A stretch of 64,000 nt of DNA from Dermanyssus gallinae (lineage: Eukaryota; Arthropoda; Arachnida; Mesostigmata; Dermanyssidae). Shown here piece after piece: positions 23,127-33,886 of this stretch. Under the pieces are notes generated by a model. The model saw only the letters and a list, made by a program, of their open reading frames with translations. It did no database searches and was not told the origin of the DNA. The stretch's first letter is position 1, and each line of letters starts with the position of its first letter. The stretch covers positions 103,659-167,658 of the forward strand of contig QVRM01001422.1 in the NCBI GenBank assembly GCA_003439945.1, read 5' to 3'. A program made the translations under genes and the position numbers.

Positions 23127-23172
<46 letters not shown>
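22990..23172 (+). mobile_element. Tail-only LINE insertion inside (TA)n
   Basis: Between two (TA)n runs (22990-23024 and 23108-23172) lie about 85 bases: GTTAGAGAACCCGTGA, GCGGAGACAATTGTCCACTC, AAAGTGTTAACAT and AAAGTTATATA. The same words in the same order follow the PD-(D/E)XK-like module at 51915-52010. This is an extreme 5'-truncated copy of that LINE family's 3' end. Confidence 0.75.
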
Positions 23173-23173
<1 letters not shown>

Positions 23174-24300
23174 CCCACGGCCTACCACCTACTATCCATG
23201 TGAGTCGCGTTAATAGAAACGGCTTAATCTTAGACTGTTTATCAGATGCGAGTTATATTAAAAGAAGCTCTAACGAAAAATTGTATGGCTGTCACTTTAA
23301 CTGTGCGCATTGTGAGCCCCACACTACTGAGGCCTTAAGAACGATGACATGCGTTTTGCCAGCTAACCTCAGGCGAAAAAAACATGTATTTGACTTTGAT
23401 CTTTACGCAAATAAAATAACATATATAACAGAGATAAACGTAACAACACCTTACATCAACTTCTACGTACGCATTAGTTTCTTAGAAGCTGAGAAGTCAT
23501 CACTGTAGCGGAATTGATGCCGCATTTGTACCACCGCCTTACAGCTTATGGAACGTTTGTCCATATAACGAGTTTGACTTATGAAATTACTTGCTTTGTG
23601 CTTTAACAGCGCCGCAAGAGTCTATCGAGTATATAGGCAAATCGTTCCACCCTGCTCTGTGTTGGATCTTAGCGTCGAACCCGTCAGCGACATTGTTCTG
23701 CTTTCTGATGTTTGTGCTACACCACAAACGAAGGCGTCTTCGTCGTCCACTTCCGTTCCCACGATCCTCGCAAACCCCCAAATAAAATATGCCATATGTA
23801 TATCATTTACCTAGCCAGGGTGTTGATAAACCAAAGTAATAATAATATTAATAATAATAAAAATAAAAATAACGTCCGCCTAGACTCACCGTTTGTGCTG
23901 TTGGTAAGCGGGTACGAAACAGCGGCGCATAGCAGCAACAGCAGCAGCAGCGGAGGCCACAGCGGTTGATATGGTAGCGCCGTGATGCATAATAAAGCGT
24001 ATTCGCTGCACTCGCCGTGTGTATGTCGTATGCATGTTTGCGAGCGCAGTGAGCTCGGCCCTGGCGAGTCACCTGCGCGACCAGTGGCTGGCGTAAGTTC
24101 GCCGACTTACGCCAAGCACGTGCCAGCATGCTAGGAACCGAAGACTTTACAGTCACAGCCACACACACAATGCGCCCCATACAGCCATTCTTTCTGCGCT
24201 CACATCAGTAGGTAAAGCCTTTCCATCATACGAACAGAGAGAGAGAGACAGAGGGAGCAACAGACTTCACCGGCCGAGATTTCGACATTGCAGAGAGAGG
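23173..24300. other. Unassigned sequence
   Basis: The stretch contains an AAT-rich run at about 23835-23872 and an AGC run at about 23934-23952. No gene was recognised. Confidence 0.4.
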
Positions 24301-24348
24301 TAGGGAGGAAGAAAGAGAGATCTTAGCGGTAAGCGAGCGGCCTTCACT

Positions 24349-24400
24349 ATGCACACCTCGTCCTCCCTGATGGACTTCAAGCACAGAGATAAGTGAGTAC
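24349..24400 (+). CDS. Possible short first coding exon with splice donor
   Basis: An ATG at 24349 opens a frame reading MHTSSSLMDFKHRD and then meets AAGTGAGTAC, a good splice donor (GT at 24393-24394). The preceding 120 bases are purine-rich, and the following intron-like sequence starts with (GTT)n at 24418-24460. The peptide is too short to identify. This may be chance, and is offered only because donor, reading frame and GC-rich context coincide. Confidence 0.15.
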
Positions 24401-24417
24401 GAAGTGTAGTCCTCGTT

Positions 24418-24480
24418 GCTTTTGTTGTTGTTGTTGTTGTTGCTGTTGCTGTTGTTGTTGTCGTCATTGTCATCATCCTC
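24418..24480. repeat. (GTT)n / (CAT)n-like triplet repeat
   Basis: TTGTTGTTGTTG and TTGCTGTTGCTG runs are followed by TCATTGTCATCATCC. Low-complexity DNA. Confidence 0.9.
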
Positions 24481-24489
24481 ATCGTCATC

Positions 24490-24855
24490 ATAGTCTGTCG
24501 CTAGCGCCGGTTTTTCTTACGAGCCTGTGCCATATACTTATTTTCTTCCATATCTTGATCTACCTCGGCGGCTAAGCCTTGTGTACGATTAGTTTTGTCG
24601 TAGGGAGTGGGCAGCCACCAAAACTCAGGCGTGTCGAACTCACAGCAGGCTAGCAGCAGTCCTAAGCGGCGCACGCCAAAAAGGTGCTCATCGTAAGAAG
24701 CATCAGGTTGTTACTTTACGTCGCACGCACCTCGCTCCACACCTCGCTATAGACGATAGAGAGGTTGCGGCGCTACTGGGGTTTCGCAACACCTCTATTG
24801 CGTTAGTATGCAACGCTTGATGCATTTTGCCCGGCCTGTCTCACACGCTATAGAC

Positions 24856-24893
<38 letters not shown>

Positions 24894-27012
24894 CTGCATA
24901 CTTCCTGCCAGAGATAAGGCCCTAGGGCAAGCTGAAGAGCCGTCGAAGAAATGACGCTATTATACATGTGCATTGCTATAAACGATAGTGGCGGCTGGGT
25001 TTCACTGGCCATACTGCATGGATGACTACCCCCTCCGCCTGTTGTGCTGGTGCTGGCAGGAGATATGCAATCCTGATAATATAGTCGGCAAGGCGAATAT
25101 TGAATCTGTAATGCAGTACAAAGGATTACAATAGCCTCTAGGCGACAGCCTTACGCATAGGCTAACGTAGAAGCACTTTTAGTATATACATTAAAAATTG
25201 GGTCTATATATAATTTGTTGTTCACTATCAATATTTATTTATTATTTGTGCTCAGTAATCATGAATCACTAACGAGGAGACGCCGTTGCGGTATAAGGGC
25301 AGAGGGTTTCCAACCACGGTTTATAAACCTGATTAGTTAGCACGCGTCAGAAGGAGGGCCATACAAGTACAGGTTTATTATACACAAATGTGAAAATCCA
25401 GTTTACAACTCCGAGTAAAACGTGGAGTATGCCTCATATTCATTACGTTTAAATTGTTGCTCGTTATTGTTTTTCTAAGGCATGATATGAGTGGCAATTT
25501 CTATTGACACTGGCGTCACGGCTTACTAACTAAGTCTCATGTACCGCCGCGTGTCCAAACAAGGGTCAGTGCATTTTTGTTTGAATAAACGTTGACTTTA
25601 AGGTCAGCATGCACGCTAGGGCCTGTTCTTGGCGTAGTTGCCGCTTAATGTATTCTAGCATTGACCTCTGCCGAACCTGTAGAGCGCCTAACGATAGAAT
25701 AACATTCGGCGCTTAATGGCCTCGTTGCTTTAAAGGCATCTGTGCCACAGTCACCGTCATAACTGTAACATTCTACTAAACGCAAACAAATGTAGTCCAG
25801 CAGTCGGACCCGTTTTTGCGGCGCCAATTATGGTATGTCTTAAAAAAAGACACTTTTCATATCCACCATTCTCTTTTGAGAACATTAGGTACTAGTCACG
25901 ACATCACACACTGTAGGTTCATGGCATCTACCTAACATTTTTACATGTCATGAACATGTTCCTACTAATGATTTTTACTTGTGATGAAGCCAAGAAAACA
26001 AGCTCTTTTAATAGGTGATAAGTGTTGGGACGCAGCGTCAAGAGGAGAGTTACTCGTAAGGTTCAAGTTTCTCCTCTCTGTAAGTCGCGGCACGGGATAG
26101 TAGGGCCTCCCGAATCTGGCTTTGATTTCACCGAATCGTTTTCTTGACATCGTGTGGTCGCACTTCGGTTGTTCTAACAAAACCCAAACTGGCTAATCTT
26201 CTATATCACTGGGTGGCATAAAAAGTCTTTTTTTTGCACCAATACGTTTTCCTGACAACCTACGTACCCACTGAACATTGTAGAACACGGGTGTCGTCGA
26301 TTTTTGCTTGATAAATGTTTGGGCTCTGTCAAGCACACATTAAAACTTAATGATAAGCATTACAGATGTTATAACGTTAGTGTGCTTGCAACTATGTCCG
26401 TCTATTGTTGGTTATGTCACTCATCTCATTAGCACTGGGGTGTCTATTATGTACTCATTCGCTACACAAGCAAACACAGAGAGGCGTAAGTAGGTAGCGT
26501 TCTATGCTTTTTCGTGTATCCCGTTTGGCTCTACTGCTTTGCTAAGTTGAAAGTTTCCTTTGAAAATGTCATGTTTCTCTCGTGCCAATCTTGAGCTTAT
26601 GCATTAGCGATGTCCACACTATACCCAAATTGGTATCTCAAAAAATGTAATATCAATTTCGCCATGAAATGGCATAATTACCTCTTTCTTGATGATTATG
26701 ATACAGTTACCGCACGTATCATTCTGGTGCGTTAGTGGCCGAAGCGGGACTTTTTACTGGACCTTAAAATCGAATCCAAGAACGTTCATTTGTAACTAAG
26801 AAACATTGTCTGCAAGCATATTAGAGAAAGTAATGCTCGTTTTATACTCAGGTCTCTCTAATTTTAAGCCAAAAATTTGCTTATTATGGTCAAATGAAGC
26901 AGTTCCTTACTATGTTATTAACGTAAGTGGACCGTAGTCAAGTTTAATTCGGCTCGCCGTCTCAAACCACATAGTTATATGCTGCGTTTCATACCCTTAC
27001 TTTGACACCTTG

Positions 27013-27045
<33 letters not shown>

Positions 27046-27305
27046 GAAGCCCTGTCAGTATACAAGCAGATAATAAGATTCCAAAGCGCCTGCTGGTTTT
27101 CACTGTTCTCACCTTAATGTTTAATTATTAAAATGATCATACGTAAAAGTAATTTTGAAACAAAAACACCTTTCTCCCAGCGAAGAAAAAGCAAGTTGCA
27201 AAGATGCGCAGCTAGGCTAAAAAGTTTGTTAGTAAATATCGGTATTGGACATAATGCAAATTCTCTATAGAAATAAAAAGTTAGGATATCTTTCACATCC
27301 ACACA

Positions 27306-27344
<39 letters not shown>

Positions 27345-27540
27345 ACAGAGAAAAGGGAAAAGGGAAGCTGAATCCTTTAAGCACACTTCAACGTCCATCT
27401 CTAGATGCTCGTTGGAAGTTTCTGCCTTCTATATATTGGCGCTCCAACGGTGTTCGCCACTATCGTGCTCCGCTGAGCATCATCGCAATGCGTGTGGTTT
27501 AACGCCAGTCTAATCAACCAATAGATGGATAGATCGGTAC
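24490..27540. other. Mostly unassigned sequence with (TA)n tracts
   Basis: (TA)n runs lie at 24857-24889, 27014-27042 and 27309-27340. No LINE, SINE or gene was recognised in the remaining ~3 kb, which makes it one of the least element-dense parts of the window. Old intronic sequence is possible. Confidence 0.4.
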
Positions 27541-27549
27541 ATTGAGGGA

Positions 27550-29350
27550 TACGAGATTTACGCGGCAGTGTTCACTCGACGCCCGACGACCCGCGTGCCC
27601 GGGCCGTTTGTAGAGGCGCCGCTGGCGACGTCGACAACAACAAGAACAACAACAACAGGGGCGATGGTGTCGCTGACGATGGACAATGGGCGTTTAGTTT
27701 ACGGTTTGTTTTGTGGTGGGCAGGCGTAAATGAACAGCCGAAGGAAACTTTCTCCTTTTTGCTGATGGCTTTTGCGGATATCAAGATCCCCTTCACACAG
27801 ATCTCCTTTCTCTCTCGCTCTCTCTCTATCTCTCTTTCTCCCCCTCTACTATCGCTTTGATTATCTCTTCCCTCTCGTTCTGGTTCATAGGCTCTTTTTC
27901 TCTCGCATTGACTTGGCTATCCTGGTTCTGCTAACCTATATCTCTACCCGTCGTGTCCTCTCGTTTGCCTGTTCTCTGTATCTTCTCTCGTCATCCTTAG
28001 CAGCAAGCGCAGGACAGTTTCACGCGCACCCCCCGTCAAGGAGATGCGGGTGTGTGCAGGGCGGGAACGGGGGGCGGGGGCGGAAAACGAGGTAATGAAT
28101 AGATAGATGTCTTCATCGTTCATTCAGCCCGTTCACTGAATGGAGGCTCAGATGAATTCAAAAGTTGGCGCGCCTTGTCATTCTCGTCATCATCATCATC
28201 ACCACCATTACCATCAACAACAACAGCCTCATCATCAACAACAACAACAACAGCAGCCTCATCATCATTATCATCATCCTTATCTTTCTTCTCCTTTTTC
28301 TCCTTCTACTGGTTTGCCTAGGCTGGCCTTGCCTGACGGCAACGCCATGACCATCGTCTTCATTTGTGTTGTACTACGACTTCTACAGAGAATTTTTTTT
28401 ACAGGAAATACTACTGTTACTACTACTACAACCACTCCGAGTACTGTCGTTACTGCTCTTCGTACGCGACCGACCAAGTGTGTGGCTTTGCGGCTGTCCT
28501 CCAACAGCTCTACCTCCCCCCTCTCTCTCTTTCTCTCTCAGTGTTCTCGCTGTTTGCAGCTGGATAGGTTATGCTCTGTAGCTTTGTGCTTGTACGTAAC
28601 GCGTGAGCGTCACCATGACGACGGCCGGCCTGAAGCCGTCATCATGAAGCGACAGAAGGGGGCAGGGGGCAGGGGGGAGGGGGGGGGCGTTTACGCTCTG
28701 GGGTGGATCCTCAACGAAGAGCACGGGTCGAGTCGAGCGGATTCGGTTAGTAGTTCGGCGGCGACACGTTATAGAAAAAGAGTCTCTCTCTCTCTCTCCT
28801 TCTTGCCTTTGTTGCTTTGCGTGCGTTGCGTTCTTCCCTAGACACACATCTACTCTCTCTCCCCTCTCTCTCTCTCTCTCTCGCTCGAGCGCTTGCGCTG
28901 TTTGTACCTCTCTTGCGTTAGCGTTTTGCGTCTTTGCGATGGTGCTTTTGGCGACGGCGGCGGCGTTTTCCCAAAGTTTCGACAATATCCAGATAAGCTA
29001 CTTCGCAGACGAGAACAGCGTTCTCTCCTCTTACCCTTTCTTTCTCTCTTTCCCTCGCCCCCCCCTCTCTCTCTCTCTTTATATATATATATATATATAT
29101 CGCTTTCTATGTGGGTTTTCCTACGTTTTTTTCCCCTTACGTTCCAGCTTTCAGTGCCGATGCGATGACACGGCCTGGGACTGCAGGCAGGCCGGCCGGC
29201 AGGCGACGCGATACCGAGAACGAACGCTCGTGAAAAAGGTACAAAAGGCGAGCGTCGTGTTTCGTCCTTGTCGCAGCAATGCCACTGAGGGACGACACGA
29301 AGTTCGCCCCGGCATCAGGGCAAAGCGATGAAACGACTCGAGTCAGTTGG
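27550..29350. other. GC- and pyrimidine-rich island, candidate gene 5' region
   Basis: This interval differs sharply from its AT-rich surroundings. It has many CT runs (27805-27845, 28515-28545, 28780-28800, 28850-28885, 29065-29080), CAT/CAA triplets (28185-28275), GGGG stretches (28055-28085, 28650-28690), no (TA)n except about 29080-29100, and no recognised transposon. Such islands in animal genomes often hold 5' UTRs and first exons. No promoter element could be fixed. Confidence 0.35.
28140..28841 (+). CDS. Possible exon encoding a His/Gln-rich N-terminus
   Basis: A frame of 233 codons starts at ATG 28140 (a second ATG at codon 5), with an in-frame TGA directly upstream. Residues about 17-45 are a run of His and Gln, then YLSSPFSPSTGLPRLALPDG follows. 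His/Gln runs and Ser/Pro segments at the N-terminus are common in insect transcription factors. From about residue 75 on the frame is hydrophobic, then threonine-rich and CT-repeat-derived, and is probably not coding. A real exon, if any, would end early. No donor was fixed and no domain recognised, so this remains speculative. Confidence 0.25.
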   Translation: MEAQMNSKVGAPCHSRHHHHHHHYHQQQQPHHQQQQQQQPHHHYHHPYLSSPFSPSTGLPRLALPDGNAMTIVFICVVLRLLQRIFFTGNTTVTTTTTTPSTVVTALRTRPTKCVALRLSSNSSTSPLSLFLSQCSRCLQLDRLCSVALCLYVTRERHHDDGRPEAVIMKRQKGAGGRGEGGGVYALGWILNEEHGSSRADSVSSSAATRYRKRVSLSLSFLPLLLCVRCVLP

Positions 29351-30040
29351 CTAGTTTCACCAAACTCGCGCTGGCTTTCAATGCCGATTTAGCGTTGTAT
29401 GCGTGTGTGTGTGTGTGGATGTGTGTAGATTTTGCTTGCTTGTGTCCTTTTCTCGACAAGCTCGATGGGACCCTTTGAAATGCCTGTCCTTAAAATTAAA
29501 TTACCCCTGCTTTCTCTCTCTCGCTCTCTCTCCCCTTCTCCCGCTCACTCAGCTAAATGGACAAGTTTTTTTAGCACATTGCCTGCACCTAATGCTTCTT
29601 TATGACCAAAAATGTGTATGATCAATTGTGTCGCTAAACGCCCCCCCCCCCCTCCTTTCGAGTGGAACTGGTTGTCGCAATTAATTCCGACAATTTGTCG
29701 TTCTCTGAACATTGCCAACGAACTCCCGTTTAGCGTTTTGCCGCTTTGGCTTTTATTCTTTGACCATTAAATTAAATTAGATGCTCGCAGTCATGACTGG
29801 CCGACGCCTTCAAGATTCAATCATGAATTCCTTAGCAGTTTGTGCACAATTTACTAAGCTGGCCTGTGGGGGCTATCCTATCCAGAGCGACAACAACAAC
29901 AGTGCTTGCATCAAGACACGAAGCTTATTGTATTATGTTCTGCGGCGGCTAACGGTTCTATCTATCTTTTCAGCAAGTACGACCTTTGTATAAGCGCTAG
30001 AAATATACGCGATGGGTTTTAGTTATAGCATAAACATTAT
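29351..30040. other. Unassigned sequence
   Basis: (GT)n lies at about 29402-29418, a CT run at about 29513-29535 and poly(C) at 29641-29652. No gene was recognised. Confidence 0.4.
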
Positions 30041-30044
30041 TTCA

Positions 30045-30178
30045 CTAAAGTAATACCACAAGTATCCCGGTCAGGTAGGTTAGGGGGTCATTAGGTTTTT
30101 AAAGGGTTTGAGAGTCCCACACTACCCAGACCAAAGGGTGTGCATTATGCAATTTTGTTCCTGGCCCCTGTAAAAAAA
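30045..30178 (+). repeat. Diverged LINE tail with short poly(A)
   Basis: AAAGTAATACCA, TTTGAGAGTCCCACACTA and GTGTGCATTATGCA followed by AAAAAAA at 30171-30178 match the tail family of 1000-1150 in order, with many changes. Confidence 0.6.
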
Positions 30179-31600
30179 AGCATAAACATTATTTGCCATA
30201 AGAGGATATGTCACAGGAGGCAGTTTTACCGTAGCTAACAGCAAAAGAGCGAGTGACAAGATGTGTATGATAGGCATTTATCTTATACCAGAACAACTAA
30301 AAATAGCTAAACCGAAAAAAAGAGCGAAATCACTATTGAATCATCAGAATTCGTCAATTTGTCGTATACTAGATCGGCTTCTTCCTTGTGCACCATACCC
30401 TAGAACATCAACTAGCGAAGCGCCACAATACAGAACGTAAACTAATCAACTATAAAATGTGGTCTCTGATAATAAGTTACATACTGCTAGCATTTGTTTA
30501 AGACTGGCTTAAGACCGCTAATAGTCAAGCAGGTAAATTCAGTAGGATTTTAGAATTTTCGGTCTGGTTATCAGGTACAGCGCACGGTGACTTTCTAACC
30601 CAGCCAACGATTGCCAGTACCCGTCTTCTTCCTCTGACGCTCCTAACGACGAACGCAAAGGTATGCAGTTTAAGGGCGGATATAACTGCGTCAGCACTAC
30701 GTTTGTACGTATTTCTGTTGAACTGATGACTGTTGAACTTGACTGCGTTGTAGTGTGCGTGTTAGTTGCATCGAAAATAAAAATCAAAATACACCGCGTT
30801 GCCTGCGACGTACGGTATACATACGCGATACGAAATACGTATTCGTATATACATAAACGCAGATAGTGTTCTCCATTAGTACTATAGTATATAGAAGCAC
30901 CCATCAGTGCCAAAAAAGCTCACAGCTCATGGAACAGGATTGACAGGACTGAGGCGATACGCGAACATGAGCACCATAATACAAACGCTTTACACATGCA
31001 CAGGACACTGTCGTGTATCCTCTCAAGGGGAACACTGCTAGTCAGTCGGCTTGAGCATAGCGCAGCAAAAGCAGACACCGACCGGGTCGTGTCTAGTAGA
31101 CGCAGCCTGTTCGTCCGCGCGCGACTGGCAGGAAAAGTGCTGATCCATGAACTACGACGACGTATATTGACGACTGGGCCCGTTTGTGTTGCCCGTCCCA
31201 ACGGGGCGTTCTTTTCGCATTAGTTGCCCGTCGCCCATCGGTGGCGCCATTGTCGTCGTCGTCATTGACGCTCGCTCCTTCTTCTTCTTGTATCTCGCTC
31301 GTTGTTCCGATCTAATCTGTCACAAACGACACGCTTAGACTCGAGCTGCATTATCACTGCACACTTCGAGAGGTGAAGCGAACGAGTGTCACAATCCGAG
31401 GTGTTCGCCAGCCGGAGAGAGATCGATCTGAACAAAGGTCGCGCGACTGCGGCTATTGGATGCAGCCGCCCGTCAGTTAGATACGTAAAATACTTGGCTT
31501 CACAGCATCTCCGCTTCGACTTTGCGGCTGTACAGTTACTAGTGAAAGTCAAGTTGCAGTTTTTTATTTTGTAAGATACCTGCAAGTTACGTCAAGCGAT
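30179..31600. other. Unassigned sequence, moderately GC-rich at 30990-31560
   Basis: No motif was recognised. The stretch 30990-31560 is richer in CpG and freer of (TA)n than its flanks. Opposing ORFs of about 60-107 codons overlap there, and neither can be preferred. Confidence 0.35.
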
Positions 31601-31609
31601 GTACGACAA

Positions 31610-32109
31610 CATTTCTCGAAATGCTGTCCTCTAAAAAATGTATCCATGGAAACAGGAAAAACTTGCACGGAATCAGGAGTGGCGAATAGGGATTTTGCAG
31701 AGATATACAAATCTATTGTTCATTAAATAATCAGAAATCAGGTGGCAAAACGTTCATGGATGATGAAATAGGTGGCAAACATTTCATGGATGATGATTCC
31801 CTTTTAGTCGAAAAATACAGTCAAAAGAATTCTGGCGTTGGATCTGTCATGCATGAATTTATTCGATCGACTTTCTCCTTGTAACCATAACTGAGAGGAT
31901 TGGGTTTTGGCCTCGAGGTTGTAACCATATATCCATAACTCGTCTCCTGTAACCACTTTCTGAATCAGGAGTCTTCTGCTGCCGCTTGGAGTTTCAATTG
32001 GGACATTTCCCGGCGGGCGTTCATTTGCTGAAAATTTCGCATTTTTAGAACAAACTCTGCTGCCAGTCCTCCAACGATATTTCATTCGATCCATATGATG
32101 TGTATCCAA
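31610..32109 (-). pseudogene. Mariner transposase relic with internal deletion
   Basis: On the minus strand from 32109: NERPPGNVPIETPS, LIQKVVTGDELWIYGYNLE, AKTQSSQLW and ILLTVFFD. This is the mariner segment around the first catalytic Asp (TGDExWIYGYDxETKxQSSQW ... LTVFFD); Ser of DESW is Leu here. After FFD a stop and two copies of a ~28-base direct repeat containing TTCATGGATGATGA occur. The frame then jumps to PYSPLLIPCKFF, the degenerate equivalent of the third-Asp motif YSPDLAPCDFF. The middle part with the second Asp is gone. The family is the same as at 63630-64000. Confidence 0.75.
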
Positions 32110-32110
32110 T

Positions 32111-32520
32111 TAAAGGCGCTTCTAAGCAAAACAAATGGCAAGCCTTTGGAGGTTTTTGTTGTTGCTAGTTGATTGTTCATGCTGCCACCCATGCAATCGG
32201 GACCCATAGATCAGGGTATGATTACCACGTTGTCAGTATGCTATGCAACAACGTATGCAACAAACCTTAAAGTATAATTTAAAGCTCGTAAAACAGTTGA
32301 TGGTTTGTTCTAAGCAAGGGGAGGATGCCGTATGTCCATCCGGGGAATGTTCCCACGATCGAGGCCCGAACATATCGTTAAACTGTAGTTAATTATAGAT
32401 TTAAGCCACTACATTTGTTTTGTAATAAGAACCAAGTCCAGGCATGGATCAAATACGATGAGAATTCTCATGGTAAGATTGCAATTTTCTTCTTCGCGTT
32501 TTTTTATTTTTATAAAGAGG
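32111..32520. other. Unassigned sequence
   Basis: No supported feature was seen. It may be the decayed 5' part of the mariner relic. Confidence 0.35.
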
Positions 32521-32526
32521 TAACTA

Positions 32527-32640
32527 ATAAAATGCATGGTGCACGTCGGGCGTCGTTGTTAAAGCAACGGTAGTGTGGGACTCACAAACCCACTAAAATC
32601 CAGTCGTCCTCTGCATTTTCTTTAAACCTCCGACAAAAGT
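32527..32640 (-). repeat. Diverged LINE tail, reverse orientation
   Basis: The minus strand reads GTGGGTTTGTGAGTCCCACA ... GCACCATGCATTTTATT. This is the TTTAGTGGGTTTGCGAGTC ... CATCATGCATT block of the tail family. The copy is weak, with no poly(A) left. Confidence 0.5.
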
Positions 32641-32663
32641 GAACCTAAAAAGAAACTAAAAAG

Positions 32664-32668
<5 letters not shown>

Positions 32669-32702
<34 letters not shown>
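32669..32702. repeat. (TA)n microsatellite
   Basis: A pure 34-base AT run. Confidence 0.96.
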
Positions 32703-32705
<3 letters not shown>

Positions 32706-32779
32706 TTTTCTTAACATTTTTTGGTATTTCTATCTATATCTATTTTTCTTTTCCCGACGACACAACAATCTAATTTTAG

Positions 32780-33600
32780 CCCGACCTGGCTAACGTTGTT
32801 AGTGGTATTAACCTTTCAATTAAATTGTATGAAAAAGTTGTTAAAAATTTTAACGATTATGGATTGGTTGTAAACACGAGCAAAATCAATATCTTAGTAT
32901 CGACCCGCTAGAAGGCTGCTTCAATTGCCCCATAGTTTTTGACTGGGTGCCAATACGGTATATTGTTCTCAGGCCGTAAGGTGTCTCGGTTTGGCTTTAC
33001 ATGAGAATCTGTCCTGGCATTCTCACGTAGATCAATTGAGGCCAAAATGCTATGCCTGTATTGCAACTTTACGGAGGTTAAGGCATATAGGGGTTCCAAC
33101 TGAGGGACTGTTTACTGTCTGCAACGCCCTGATTTTATCATATTTATGTTATGGTATCCTGCTGTGGGGTGGTGAGTACAGAGGCATTCTTTGAAGGGTT
33201 CAGGCTATTCAAAATTATGCACTTTGTGCTACCTTTTCCCGACGGCGCTACGATCTATCTGTTTGCTGCCAATGGCCTTTTACCAGTCTAAAAATATATA
33301 TATTCTTAGAGTGGCCACGCTTGCCTACAAAATCTCTCGTGTGGTTTACTACCGGTGGATATAATATCTTTTTTGGTTCCTAGACAGAGAAGGCGGCTAC
33401 GTAGAGCGACCGTATTCGCTGGTACCGCGGGCCAGATCAAAACTCAGGCCCCATGCTCTATTGTGTCGGCTGCCGCATAGTGCGCTACCTAGCCGCACAT
33501 GATCACTCTCCTCTATGAGTGTTTTTCTGCGGGATTGAAAAAATATCATGCTTCCGGCGCTGGTATGACAGACCGATTAGGGCATTGGCAGACGTTGCAA
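32780..33600 (+). pseudogene. Jockey/CR1-like LINE relic, C-terminal half of reverse transcriptase
   Basis: Frame pieces in order are NDYGLVVNTSKINILVSTR (RT block D), CLGLALHENLSWHSHVDQL (block E), TLRRLRHIGVPTEGLFTVCN, ALILSYLCYGILLWGG, RVQAIQNYALCATFSRRRYD and SLKIYIFLEWPRLPTKSL. The GVPxxxLxxxYxxxIxxxLxYGIxxWG segment is the thumb region of jockey/CR1-type LINEs. A stop at about 32910, a TGA after GGEYRGIL, and frame jumps show that it is dead. The 5' part with the YADD box is missing. Confidence 0.8.
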
Positions 33601-33822
33601 AGTAAAGAGATGTAGGAATGTTAGTTGATTCATGACTTTAAGGAGCCATCATACAAGGGTCGGTAATAGTGTTGTGTTAAGTGTTTTTTTTTTCTACAGT
33701 GCTGTATCATACTAAGAAGCTGGATCACCTGTTAAGTGTGTGTATGTGTGTACACACTTCTGTATATGACTATATTTGCAAACACATGAGCATTTCTAAT
33801 GCAGTTTCGCAAATAAACTACG

Positions 33823-33886
<64 letters not shown>

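Noticed and set aside
28569..28985. Minus-strand Arg/Glu-rich frame
   Set aside because: It is the translation of GA repeats opposite the CT microsatellites.
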